Assembly: GCA_030425285.1 (NCBI GenBank)
Contig: JAUIAY010000012.1
Span: forward strand, 1-64,000
Direction of reading: 5' to 3'
From: Bacteroidia bacterium
Lineage (GTDB): Bacteria; Bacteroidota; Bacteroidia; Flavobacteriales; Flavobacteriaceae
Length of the DNA stretch: 64,000 nt
In this document: in pieces, positions 23,164-31,781 of the stretch
How positions within the stretch are numbered: position 1 is the first letter of the stretch
Layout: every line of letters begins with the position of its first letter
Position numbers and translations under genes: made by a program
Notes under the pieces: model-generated
Database searches by the model: none
What the model saw: the letters and a program-made list of their open reading frames with translations, nothing else
What the model was told of the DNA's origin: nothing

Positions 23164-23436
23164 TTAGTTTACAGCTTGAGACAAATCAGAACCTGCCTTA
23201 AACTTTACAACATTTTTAGCTTTTATTTTAATGGTCTTTCCAGTTTGCGGGTTTCTTCCGTCTCTTGCAGCTCTTCTAGAAACTGACCAAGAACCAAAAC
23301 CAACTAGAGATACTCTGTTGCCTTTTTGTAAAGCACCTTCGATATCAATTAATAAAGAATCTAATGCTTTTTTAGCAGCTGCTTTGGTAATTCCAGCATT
23401 TTCTGCCATTCCTTCGATTAAATCTGTTTTGTTCAT
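23164..23436 (-). CDS. HU-family DNA-binding protein, copy 2
   Basis: This copy has the same length and architecture as the downstream one, sharing 84 of 90 residues by eye. The changes are conservative (S/T, D/E, F/L, K/Q, I/V), so both are under selection to remain functional. The nucleotide sequence of the DNA-binding arm is almost unchanged between copies, pointing to recent duplication or gene conversion. No strong terminator separates the copies, so they may be co-transcribed. Confidence 0.95.
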   Translation of the reverse strand: MNKTDLIEGMAENAGITKAAAKKALDSLLIDIEGALQKGNRVSLVGFGSWSVSRRAARDGRNPQTGKTIKIKAKNVVKFKAGSDLSQAVN

Positions 23437-23644
23437 AAGTTTAATTTTAAATAATTAATAGATTGTTGGTTAAACGTTTATGTAGGTTACACATATTGTT
23501 TAATCCTCTACAAATTTATACGGAATATCAAATCACGCAAGTAATAGCAAGGGAAATGCCCGAATTTGTTAATAACTTAACAGATTTGTTAATAAAGACT
23601 GTGCATTTCGTCGATTATTTTAAAATATCAGTAACGACAAGGGG

Positions 23645-24595
23645 TTAGAGCATTTTGGCGTTGGGTGAAAATTGATATCCGTTTAATAAGGATATACTGT
23701 CCATTTTTCGTTTGCCCGGGAGCTTAATTTCGTGTATTATAATATAACCTTGGTCAACGGCGACCTTGATGGTTTTTTTATCGGTCAGGATATGACCTGC
23801 GTCATGGTTGTGCTTTTCAAAAACGATACTTGTTTTATAGATTTTAATATCTAGGGTATCCTCACCATTTTGCAAATAACACCAAGCTCCTGGATATGGA
23901 TTGAGACCACGTACTTGGTTGTGTATATTATATATGGTATCATTCCAATCGATCTTGCAGTTGTCGCGGTTGAGTTTGTTGGCATCTTTCATGGCACTTG
24001 TTTCGTCCTGCGGAACAGTTTTTACCGTGCCTGCTTCAATGCACCTAACGGTTTCCAATACCAACAGACTACCAACAGACATTAGTTTGTCGTGCAAGGT
24101 ACCTGCATTATTATCTGGTTCAATTTCGACTTCCTGTTGCAGAATCATATCGCCCGTGTCAATTTTTTCGTCAATAAAAAAGGTTGAAACACCTGTTTTG
24201 GTTTCACCATTTATAATGGCCCAGTTAATGGGTGCAGCACCCCGATAGTTAGGCAGTAGTGAAGCGTGTAGATTAAAGGTGCCGTATTCAGGCATTTGCC
24301 AAACCACTTTGGGCAACATTCTAAAGGCTACAACAATCTGTAAATTAGCATCAAGTGCCTGTAATTCCTGAATGAAATCCTCGCTCTTCAGATTGGTCGG
24401 TTGCATGATATGCAGGCCTTGGGCTTGGGCATAGGTTTTTACCGCTGACTCCTGAAGTTTGCGGCCTCTTCCCGCAGGTTTGTCTGGTGCAGTGATAACC
24501 CCAACGATATTGTACTGGTTTTCGACCAGTGTTTGGAGGGTTGCAACGGCGAAATCGGGTGTGCCCATAAAGACTATACGTAGTTTGGTGCTCAT
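23645..24595 (-). CDS. fmt: Methionyl-tRNA formyltransferase
   Basis: Fmt transfers a formyl group from 10-formyl-tetrahydrofolate to initiator Met-tRNA. The 316-residue protein has the N-terminal 'RIVFMGTPDFAVATL', the catalytic triad N108, H110 and D146 in 'FNLHASLLPNYRGAAPINW' and 'FIDEKIDTGDM', and the C-terminal OB-type domain ending in 'PGKRKMDSISLLNGY'. Length is normal. The start overlaps the stop of recQ by 4 bases, so the two are in one leftward transcript, with an ATPase gene upstream of recQ. Confidence 0.97.
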   Translation of the reverse strand: MSTKLRIVFMGTPDFAVATLQTLVENQYNIVGVITAPDKPAGRGRKLQESAVKTYAQAQGLHIMQPTNLKSEDFIQELQALDANLQIVVAFRMLPKVVWQMPEYGTFNLHASLLPNYRGAAPINWAIINGETKTGVSTFFIDEKIDTGDMILQQEVEIEPDNNAGTLHDKLMSVGSLLVLETVRCIEAGTVKTVPQDETSAMKDANKLNRDNCKIDWNDTIYNIHNQVRGLNPYPGAWCYLQNGEDTLDIKIYKTSIVFEKHNHDAGHILTDKKTIKVAVDQGYIIIHEIKLPGKRKMDSISLLNGYQFSPNAKML

Positions 24596-26496
24596 AGGTG
24601 TGCTAATTTATAAGTATTTGTTTTGGTGATACCAATGATTTGGTGTTCCAGTAATATATGTAATGTTTCTTGTATAAGATGCTTGTTATAGGGTAATATT
24701 TCCGTAAGCTCCCTAGATGACAGTGGACGGGTTTCCAACTGGGTGATAATGGCATGCCTCACTAATTTAGCGTCTGGTTGTTGGGTTGTTCTTTTCTTCT
24801 GGACACAAACTGAACAGATACCACAATCGGTTGGTTTGGTTTCTCCAAAATAGGTGAGTAGTTGGACACTTTTACAGGTTGTTTGATTACCTACATAGTC
24901 TAAAACAGTTTGAATCTGTTTGGTTCTTAATTGGTTTTGCTGTTCAATGGTTTGTGCAATGCGGTTAATGGTTTTATCGTCTTCCCTTGGCTCAATAAAC
25001 GTAATTTGGGCATCTGTTCGGGATAGTTTTAGCGAAATGATTTCGTCTTTTTCCAGTTTGCGCAAGCTATCTTCCAATTGGTCTTCGGTTATGCCAGCCT
25101 TTTCCGAAATGCGTAAGGTGTTGATAGGGGTTTCATGTTCAAAGACGCCGCCATAGGTTCGTAAAATGGATTTCACAAGCAGTCCCAACTCTGGATAAGT
25201 ATCCAGATAAGCGAATAGGGGATCGTTAGCTACAATGAACTGCAATTGGGTTTGGTTTTTGTATTGTTGAGTCAAACTGATAATGCTACTTCTGTCCAGA
25301 GCTTGCAAGGCGTTATAGGTCATAGGGCTTTCAAAACCATAGGTCTTGCAGAACAGGTTGAAGTTGAAATTGTGGGTTATTTGCTGTCCTTCACCATAAG
25401 GTATTTGGAAGTAACTGCATAGTTTACGATAAACGGTTTTAATAAAGCTTACTGTTGGAAGTGCACTTAAAAACTGATTTTTTAAATGCAGGTCGTCTTG
25501 CTTGCCCTTGAGTATGACAGCAAATGCCTTTTGACCATTTCTTCCGGCTCTTCCGGCTTCCTGGAAATAACTTTCTAAACTATCTGGTAAATTGAAATGT
25601 ATAACGGTTTTAACATTGGGTTTATCAATTCCCATACCAAAGGCATTGGTGGCAACCATAACCCGATTGCTTTCATTAAGCCAGTTTTCCAAGGCGGTTG
25701 TTTTTTCGGTGTTGGAAAGTCCGCCATGAAAATAGTCCGCCGTTATGCCGTTGTTGTTTAAATAACTGCTTAACTCAATGGTCAATTTTCTATTTCGGGC
25801 ATAAATAATAGAAGGTTCTGGATTCTTTTTAAGGATGCGTAATATTTCATACCGTTTGTCTTCGGTATCAAAAGTCATATATGCCAAGTTATCCCTACTG
25901 AATGACTGCTGAAATATTTTGGGTGAGATAAAATCCAGTTCACTAACAATGTCTTTTACCACGACAGGCGTAGCAGAAGCCGTAAGAGCGATACAATTCA
26001 CCTGTGGGTGGTATTCGCGTAGTTTGGCAATATTTCTATAAGCTGGTCTGAAATCATGGCCCCATTGCGAGATACAATGTGCCTCATCTACGGCTATAAG
26101 GTTAACAGGCATTTGCCTGATTCGTTCCTGAACAATCTCCTGTTGCAGGCGTTCGGGTGATAGATATAGGAATTTATAATTGCCATAAATGCAGTTGTCG
26201 AGTTTGGTGTCCAATTCTTCATATGAAATACCACTGGTTAATGCCATGGCCTTTATGCCTTTTTCGGTGAGGCCTTGTACCTGGTTTTTCATCAAGGCTA
26301 CCAAGGGTGACACCACAATGCAAATACCACCTCTAACAAGCGCCGGAATTTGAAAGCATAGGGATTTGCCACCACCGGTAGGGAGTAGGGCAAAGGTGTC
26401 CTCATTTTCCAGAACCGCCTGTATAATCTCTTCCTGAAGTGGTCTGAATGATGTGAACCCCCAATATGTTTCCAATATATTGATGGGCTGATCCAT
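24592..26496 (-). CDS. recQ: ATP-dependent DNA helicase RecQ
   Basis: This 634-residue helicase has Walker A in 'LLPTGGGKSLCFQIPAL', the DEAH box in 'AVDEAHCISQWGHDFRPAY', motif VI 'QEAGRAGRNG', and the RecQ zinc site with four Cys in 'NQTTCKSVQLL...DCGICSVC'. The RQC winged helix precedes and surrounds that site. The C-terminal HRDC domain of E. coli RecQ is not evident; the last 60 residues form a small winged-helix-like segment. RecQ unwinds recombination and replication intermediates. It overlaps fmt by 4 bases and touches the upstream ATPase gene at one base. Confidence 0.95.
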   Translation of the reverse strand: MDQPINILETYWGFTSFRPLQEEIIQAVLENEDTFALLPTGGGKSLCFQIPALVRGGICIVVSPLVALMKNQVQGLTEKGIKAMALTSGISYEELDTKLDNCIYGNYKFLYLSPERLQQEIVQERIRQMPVNLIAVDEAHCISQWGHDFRPAYRNIAKLREYHPQVNCIALTASATPVVVKDIVSELDFISPKIFQQSFSRDNLAYMTFDTEDKRYEILRILKKNPEPSIIYARNRKLTIELSSYLNNNGITADYFHGGLSNTEKTTALENWLNESNRVMVATNAFGMGIDKPNVKTVIHFNLPDSLESYFQEAGRAGRNGQKAFAVILKGKQDDLHLKNQFLSALPTVSFIKTVYRKLCSYFQIPYGEGQQITHNFNFNLFCKTYGFESPMTYNALQALDRSSIISLTQQYKNQTQLQFIVANDPLFAYLDTYPELGLLVKSILRTYGGVFEHETPINTLRISEKAGITEDQLEDSLRKLEKDEIISLKLSRTDAQITFIEPREDDKTINRIAQTIEQQNQLRTKQIQTVLDYVGNQTTCKSVQLLTYFGETKPTDCGICSVCVQKKRTTQQPDAKLVRHAIITQLETRPLSSRELTEILPYNKHLIQETLHILLEHQIIGITKTNTYKLAHL

Positions 26497-27080
26497 TAGA
26501 GGTCGTTTATTGTATTAAGGATATGTTGCGCTCTATTTTCAACGCTATCAAAAGGAACATCCATAAGCTTGTAATTAAAGCTCTCGTAGGTATTTAATAA
26601 ATGATGATGTATCTTGACTGCCTGCTCAAAATTTTCATAGCGTTCATTGTCGCTTACAAAAATTTCCTGCCAAGGTTCCAATACGAACACCATGTCATAT
26701 AAATGGTTTTGGCAGCTTTTTACAAAGGACTCTGGATAGGTGTCCCCAATATAATCCATATAAGCAATAACATCCGGTAAGCCTCTGTCAAAAAAAATAA
26801 CCTCTGAATCCAGATTGAGGGCTTCATGGAATTGTTTTTCACGACCTTTTAGGAGCAACTCACTAAACAAAAGTGGTTGCGTCAAGAACAACTGTTCAAT
26901 ACCTTCCTGTCTAGCCTTAAGGGTAACCTCACGGGATATTTCCTCTAAACAGGTGTGTCCCAATCGTATTAATTCGTTAATAATGGAGGTTTTTCCAGTT
27001 CCGGGTCCACCTGTAATGACTATTTTTTTTGCTTTCAAGGTCACTTGATTTTGGTTGTAAAAATCGTAATTAAAAAGCAA
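26496..27080 (-). CDS. P-loop ATPase/kinase-like protein (NadR-kinase-like AAA domain)
   Basis: This 194-residue protein has a P-loop 'VITGGPGTGKTSIINELI' at about residue 20, an Asp-Arg-Gly site in 'EVIFFDRGLPDVIAYM', and 'MVFVLEPWQEIFVSDNERYE', which matches the AAA_28-type ATP-binding domain found in Bacteroidota and in NadR kinases. The substrate is unknown. It begins the ATPase-recQ-fmt leftward operon; its start lies 48 bases from the divergent DUF493 gene, so the two promoters share the gap. Confidence 0.82.
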   Translation of the reverse strand: MLFNYDFYNQNQVTLKAKKIVITGGPGTGKTSIINELIRLGHTCLEEISREVTLKARQEGIEQLFLTQPLLFSELLLKGREKQFHEALNLDSEVIFFDRGLPDVIAYMDYIGDTYPESFVKSCQNHLYDMVFVLEPWQEIFVSDNERYENFEQAVKIHHHLLNTYESFNYKLMDVPFDSVENRAQHILNTINDL

Positions 27081-27102
27081 ACTAAAAAATGAATGGAAAC
27101 TG

Positions 27103-27110
27103 TATCTTTG
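27103..27110 (+). promoter_or_regulatory. -7 promoter box for the DUF493 gene
   Basis: TATCTTTG matches TAnnTTTG and lies 18 bases before ATG 27129. This decides the start: the in-frame upstream codon at 27093 would lie ahead of the promoter box. Confidence 0.65.
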
Positions 27111-27128
27111 TGGTTTAATTTAATTACT

Positions 27129-27422
27129 ATGGAAGAGAATCAGAATCCCGATGCTTTTTATGAAAAGCTTAAAGGACAGTTATACGATACGGCAACTTGG
27201 CCATCGGAATATCTATATAAATTTATCGTAAAATCGGACTCAACAGGTATTAACGATATAGAATCGTTGTTTGACAATATGGGAGCAGTTATTAATACCA
27301 CTGAATCTAAAAACGGCAAGTATACCAGTGTTTCCATTAACGTTATGATGGAAACGCCAGAGGACGTCATTGCAAAATATAAAGAAGTGGCAGAAAAGGT
27401 TGAAGGCGTTATTAGTCTTTAG
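27129..27422 (+). CDS. DUF493 (YbeD-like) family protein
   Basis: The start is ATG 27129 (MEENQNPDAF), giving 97 residues. The protein shows the DUF493 pattern: 'YEKLKGQLYDTATWPSEYLYKFIVKSD' then a ferredoxin-like fold ending 'VSINVMMETPEDVIAKYKEV'. The family is a small ACT-like fold of unknown function; E. coli YbeD is linked to lipoate metabolism by gene context only. It is divergent from the ATPase gene and precedes a DUF4290 gene. Confidence 0.88.
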   Translation: MEENQNPDAFYEKLKGQLYDTATWPSEYLYKFIVKSDSTGINDIESLFDNMGAVINTTESKNGKYTSVSINVMMETPEDVIAKYKEVAEKVEGVISL

Positions 27423-27488
27423 ATTTTTTTTGTACTTTGCGCAAGCATGAGACTTCTTGCAAAACGTTAACATCTACACATTTTTATT

Positions 27489-28127
27489 TTGATAGAACAT
27501 TTAGAATACAATTCAGAACGTGAACATTTGATTATTCCCGAGTACGGCAGGCATTTGCAGAAAATGATCAATTATGCCAAGACCAGAGAATCAAAGGAAG
27601 AACGTAATAAGTTGGCACGTGCCATTATTTCGGTTATGGGTAATTTACAACCGCACTTGCGCGATGTGCCTGATTTTCAGCATAAGCTTTGGGATCAGTT
27701 GTTTATTATGTCCAACTTTGAGTTGGATGCCGATTCACCTTTCGAAAAACCATCGAAGGATGTCTTGGCTGAACGCCCGGAACCTTTAACATATCCTCAG
27801 AACCACCCGAAGTACCGTTTCTATGGTAATAATATCAAGACTATGATTGATGTTGCCAATACCTGGGAGGAAGGCGAGATGAAGGAAGCTTTGGTGTATA
27901 CCATAGCTAACCACATGAAAAAGTGCTTTTTGAACTGGAACAAGGACACGGTTGAGGACGATGTGATTTTTGAGCATCTTCGTGAATTATCAGGAGGAAA
28001 GATAAATTTACTGAATGCTGATGAGGACTTGACAGATGCCAGCAGCTTAATGCGTAACAAGAAAAAGTTCAGTTCAAACTCCAAAAAAGGACACCACAAA
28101 AAGAGTAGAAATAGAAAACGCTATTAA
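27489..28127 (+). CDS. DUF4290 family protein
   Basis: This 212-residue protein matches the DUF4290 family known from Bacteroidota: 'LEYNSEREHLIIPEYGRHLQKMINYA' at the start and 'DLQPHLRDVPDFQHKLWDQLFIMS'-like sequence near residue 55. No ATG fits upstream, so the start is probably TTG 27489. The C-terminus is very basic ('NSKKGHHKKSRNRKRY'), suggesting RNA or nucleic-acid contact. It lies 5 bases ahead of murA, an arrangement conserved in Flavobacteriaceae, so the two are one transcript. Function is unknown. Confidence 0.88.
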   Translation: MIEHLEYNSEREHLIIPEYGRHLQKMINYAKTRESKEERNKLARAIISVMGNLQPHLRDVPDFQHKLWDQLFIMSNFELDADSPFEKPSKDVLAERPEPLTYPQNHPKYRFYGNNIKTMIDVANTWEEGEMKEALVYTIANHMKKCFLNWNKDTVEDDVIFEHLRELSGGKINLLNADEDLTDASSLMRNKKKFSSNSKKGHHKKSRNRKRY

Positions 28128-28132
28128 ACTTC

Positions 28133-29446
28133 ATGGGAATATTTAAAATTGAAGGCGGTCACCAATTAAAGGGTAAGATTCAGCCTCAAGGCGCCAAAAA
28201 CGAAGCACTTCAAATTTTATGCGCGGTGCTTTTAACTCCAGAAAAAGTTACTATTCATAATATTCCTGACATAGTTGATGTCAATAAACTGATAGAATTA
28301 TTAAAGAAACTAGGTGTCAAAATTGAAAAACTAGGGGCTAATTCTTATTCCTTTCAAGCCGATGAGGTGAATTTGAAGTATCTGGAATCGGAAGCATTTA
28401 AGGAAGATGGACGAGGCTTAAGAGGATCTATTATGATTGTTGGTCCGTTATTGGCGCGCTTTGGAAAAGGCTATATTCCAAAACCTGGTGGCGATAAAAT
28501 AGGAAGAAGGCGTTTAGATACGCACTTTGAAGGCTTTATTAATCTAGGCGCTAAATTTCGCTATAACCGTGAGGATTATTTTTATGGTGTTGAAGCCGAT
28601 AAGTTGGTAGGTACCTATATGCTTTTGGATGAAGCTTCGGTTACAGGAACAGCCAATATTGTAATGGCAGCGGTTTTGGCCGAAGGTAAGACAACCATTT
28701 ACAACGCAGCCTGTGAACCGTATTTACAGCAATTGTGTAAGATGCTAAACAGAATGGGAGCCAACATTCAAGGTATTGGTTCCAACATGTTGATAATTGA
28801 AGGTGTTGATACTTTGGGAGGTACAGAACATACTATGTTGCCTGATATGATTGAAATAGGCAGTTGGATAGGTCTGGCAGCCATGACCAGAAGTGAGCTG
28901 ACCATTACCAATGTGAGTTGGGATGATTTAGGTCAAATTCCCAATGTATTCAGAAAACTGGGAATTACTGTAGAAAGGCAAGGCGACGATATTCATATTC
29001 CAGCGCATGTTGACGGCTATGAGATACAGAATTATATTGACGGTTCCATACTAACGGTTTCCGATGCACCTTGGCCAGGTTTTACGCCCGATTTATTGAG
29101 TATTATTTTGGTAGTGGCTACCCAAGCTAGAGGTAGTGTATTGGTGCATCAAAAAATGTTTGAGAGTCGTTTGTTCTTCGTGGATAAGTTGATTGATATG
29201 GGCGCCAAGATTATTTTATGCGATCCACATCGTGCTACGGTTATTGGGCATGATTTTAAGTCGACATTAAAAGCGACTACTATGACATCTCCAGATATTC
29301 GTGCTGGTGTTTCTTTATTGATTGCTGCGCTTTCCGCTAAAGGCACTTCTGTGATTCACAATATTGAGCAGATTGACAGAGGTTATGAGAATATCGATGA
29401 ACGTTTGCGGGCTATAGGAGCCAAAATTGAACGTATAAAAGAATAA
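28133..29446 (+). CDS. murA: UDP-N-acetylglucosamine 1-carboxyvinyltransferase MurA, with Asp at the fosfomycin site
   Basis: MurA adds enolpyruvate from PEP to UDP-GlcNAc, the first committed step of peptidoglycan synthesis, in the cytoplasm. The 437-residue protein has the EPSP-synthase-like double fold with 'GAKNEALQILCAVLLT' at residues 20-35 (catalytic-site Lys and Asn) and 'GPLLARFGKGYIPKPGGDKIG' at about 104-124. The flexible-loop residue that is Cys115 in E. coli is Asp121 here. Cys-to-Asp MurA enzymes remain active and are intrinsically resistant to fosfomycin (known in Mycobacterium and Chlamydia). It is co-transcribed with DUF4290 and ends at a strong bidirectional terminator. Confidence 0.97.
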   Translation: MGIFKIEGGHQLKGKIQPQGAKNEALQILCAVLLTPEKVTIHNIPDIVDVNKLIELLKKLGVKIEKLGANSYSFQADEVNLKYLESEAFKEDGRGLRGSIMIVGPLLARFGKGYIPKPGGDKIGRRRLDTHFEGFINLGAKFRYNREDYFYGVEADKLVGTYMLLDEASVTGTANIVMAAVLAEGKTTIYNAACEPYLQQLCKMLNRMGANIQGIGSNMLIIEGVDTLGGTEHTMLPDMIEIGSWIGLAAMTRSELTITNVSWDDLGQIPNVFRKLGITVERQGDDIHIPAHVDGYEIQNYIDGSILTVSDAPWPGFTPDLLSIILVVATQARGSVLVHQKMFESRLFFVDKLIDMGAKIILCDPHRATVIGHDFKSTLKATTMTSPDIRAGVSLLIAALSAKGTSVIHNIEQIDRGYENIDERLRAIGAKIERIKE

Positions 29447-29447
29447 C

Positions 29448-29477
29448 AAAAAAGCTTCGAATTTTCGAAGCTTTTTT
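29448..29477. terminator. Bidirectional terminator
   Basis: AGCTTCGAA pairs with TTCGAAGCT with a three-base loop, flanked by an A-run on the left and a T-run on the right. It serves murA (plus) and the opposing SnoaL-like gene (minus). Confidence 0.9.
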
Positions 29478-29503
29478 ATTTCCTGTATTTTTCACATAGG
29501 TTT

Positions 29504-29866
29504 TTATTCCATACTGTAGAAATATTGTTCACTCGTAATCTCGCCATCCTTGACTTCGTACACGCAAACCTCTTCCATTTGCTGTCTGCCACGTTCTTTA
29601 AACGTGCAGTCAAATTCCATTTTTGATGTAAAAAAGTTGCCTGCTACCACAGGTTCACTGATGCTAGTTGCATGGAAGTCTTCCACACTATCCAACCATT
29701 CCTTGCTTTTGTTCCACACGTTTTGTTTTCCGGTAATGACTTCGTCAGGCATTCCAGGCATTTCCTTGCTAATGACATTGTCAGCATATAGTTCGTTGAT
29801 GCAGTCTAGGTTTTTGCCTTCTTGGCACATAGACCACCACTTATTAGCTACTTCTTTAGTATTCAT
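29504..29866 (-). CDS. SnoaL-like (NTF2-fold) protein
   Basis: This 120-residue protein fits the SnoaL/NTF2-like fold: 'VANKWWSMCQEGKNLDCINELY' at the start, a central 'VITGKQNVWNKSKEWLDSVEDFHAT', and the strand pair 'SKMEFDCTFKERGRQ' and 'CVYEVKDGEITSEQYFY'. Such small proteins are often isomerase- or ligand-binding-like with no known substrate. It is a single leftward gene sharing a terminator with murA. Confidence 0.8.
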   Translation of the reverse strand: MNTKEVANKWWSMCQEGKNLDCINELYADNVISKEMPGMPDEVITGKQNVWNKSKEWLDSVEDFHATSISEPVVAGNFFTSKMEFDCTFKERGRQQMEEVCVYEVKDGEITSEQYFYSME

Positions 29867-30009
29867 ATCTAATGGATTTTTAAGTTACTGATTAAAGCTA
29901 TTAAAAAAATCAATGTGGGCTATCTAAAGAAATGTTATAATTTGATTACGAATGGGTTAAAAAAACAAAAAGCCGCTTTTGGCGACTTTTGAGAGATTGT
30001 ATGTTTGGG

Positions 30010-31734
30010 TTATTCTTTAATAATCTTATGAGTGGTTTTGGAATTTTGAGAAGTCAAATGTATAATATATATCCCATTGCTTAAGTGGTTTATATTAATT
30101 TGATTGGAAGCAGGTAAAACTGTTTCTGTCTGAACCTGTTTACCTGACAAATCATATATTGCATAGCTGAAATTTTCATTATTTGTAGTTTCAATATTTA
30201 AGATATCATTCGTAGGATTTGGTGCAATATGGATAGTTTGACTACCAAACGATTCCGTTGATAATGTTTCACCTTCTTCAATAACCAATACTTCATTAAT
30301 ATTCGGGTTTAAAATTGTATCGACACTTCCTGATGGCCAATGTACGATAACGGCATCAATACCTGTTGCTGTTCCCAATCCAAAATGCGTCATGAGGGAA
30401 TTCATTATTCCATAGCTATCACCAGAGCGTACTTCTCGAATTTGTGTTCCCCAAGCTCCCTGAATTTCTATTCGGGCACCAATACCATTAATATTACTGA
30501 CATCACCAACCAATCTAATTTCACTCCAATTATTGGTATTGCCATTATTTAGATAAAGCACATCAGGATTATTGGAAGGGCCATTGTAGCCTGTGGCAAA
30601 ACCAGCTACTACATCAATAAACCCATCATTGTTTAAGTCGCCAACAGCTGCACTTTGTATTCTGTTAGGACCAGAAGGCAGGGTAAAAGCATTAGATGCT
30701 TCTGTGAATGTTTTGTCACCATCATTTAAAAATAATCGATGACTATCACTACGAGCAGTAATAAGGATATCAATAAATGTATCGTTATTAAAATCTTCCA
30801 TGACAACTTGAATGCCTCCAGATCCTAAACCGGACAAAGTAGAGGCAATTCCTGAAGAAGCTGTGATATTAGTAAAATTACCAGTTCCATCATTTTCAAA
30901 AATCATACTTGTAATATCATGGTTAATGAGTACACAATCCAAATCGCCATCATTATCAATGTCTTCAAAATTAGCAGACCATGATTGCCCTAGAGGCGCC
31001 AATCCAACAGATTGCGCAACATCAGTATAGTTGTTGTTGCCGTCATTTTCAAAAAGTAGGTTTACGCGTCTTCCATCGTTAGGATTATTAACACCTAAAC
31101 GACATTTAGAGATATATAAATCTAAATCATTATCATTGTCATAGTCTATCCAAATACTTCCATAATTTCCAGAATTACCACCAGAATTTGTTGCCACAGC
31201 ATTTATTAAGCCATTATTTTCGGTCATGTTTCCTAAACCATCATTACTGAATGCTTTGGATGTGTCATCATCATGACAAGCGAAAATATCTATGGTGCCG
31301 TTATTGTCTATGTCAGCAAAATTTAAATTTTGGACAAAGATGGAAGATGTTAATGTTGACGAGGTGTAGGATGTTCCGTCACTGTTCGCTTTAATTAGTT
31401 TTAAACCATTGTAAGCACCACCAGTTAAAATGTCGTTATAACCATTTTCATCAACATCGGCTATAGCCATTCCCCATTGGGAACCACCAACACTCCCAAA
31501 AATATATTGTGTAAAATTTCCGCCTCCAGGTGTTTGGTATTCGATTTGTAGGTTTCTGGCATTATCCAAACGAATAAGGTCGTCTAGGCCGTCTCCATTC
31601 ATATCACTAACACCAATAGCACAGCCACTAGTTAATGAAGCATTTACAAGTAGGGAGTTCGAATTTGTGAATGAAACTTGGGCAATTGTAATCATTGGGA
31701 AAAGTCCCAAAAGAAAAAGTAGTTTTTTGTTCAT
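30010..31734 (-). CDS. Secreted FG-GAP/VCBS repeat protein with ASPIC/UnbV domain and T9SS sorting signal
   Basis: This 574-residue protein has a signal peptide (MNKKLLFLLGLFPMITIAQ). Repeated calcium-binding-type FG-GAP/VCBS blades follow ('DMNGDGLDDLIRLD', 'DVDENGYNDILTGG', 'DIDNDGDLDCVLIN', 'DLNNDGFIDVVAGF'), forming a probable beta-propeller. Then comes an ASPIC/UnbV module ('GAWGTQIREVRSGDSYGIMN', 'HFGLG'). The last 80 residues ('APNPTNDILNIET...GIYIIHL') are a type IX secretion type A sorting domain. It is exported to the cell surface or medium; its ligand is unknown. Confidence 0.93.
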   Translation of the reverse strand: MNKKLLFLLGLFPMITIAQVSFTNSNSLLVNASLTSGCAIGVSDMNGDGLDDLIRLDNARNLQIEYQTPGGGNFTQYIFGSVGGSQWGMAIADVDENGYNDILTGGAYNGLKLIKANSDGTSYTSSTLTSSIFVQNLNFADIDNNGTIDIFACHDDDTSKAFSNDGLGNMTENNGLINAVATNSGGNSGNYGSIWIDYDNDNDLDLYISKCRLGVNNPNDGRRVNLLFENDGNNNYTDVAQSVGLAPLGQSWSANFEDIDNDGDLDCVLINHDITSMIFENDGTGNFTNITASSGIASTLSGLGSGGIQVVMEDFNNDTFIDILITARSDSHRLFLNDGDKTFTEASNAFTLPSGPNRIQSAAVGDLNNDGFIDVVAGFATGYNGPSNNPDVLYLNNGNTNNWSEIRLVGDVSNINGIGARIEIQGAWGTQIREVRSGDSYGIMNSLMTHFGLGTATGIDAVIVHWPSGSVDTILNPNINEVLVIEEGETLSTESFGSQTIHIAPNPTNDILNIETTNNENFSYAIYDLSGKQVQTETVLPASNQININHLSNGIYIIHLTSQNSKTTHKIIKE

Positions 31735-31781
31735 GATGTAAAAAGTTAGATGCGTAAAGATAAACGAAAAATTTAAAAAAT

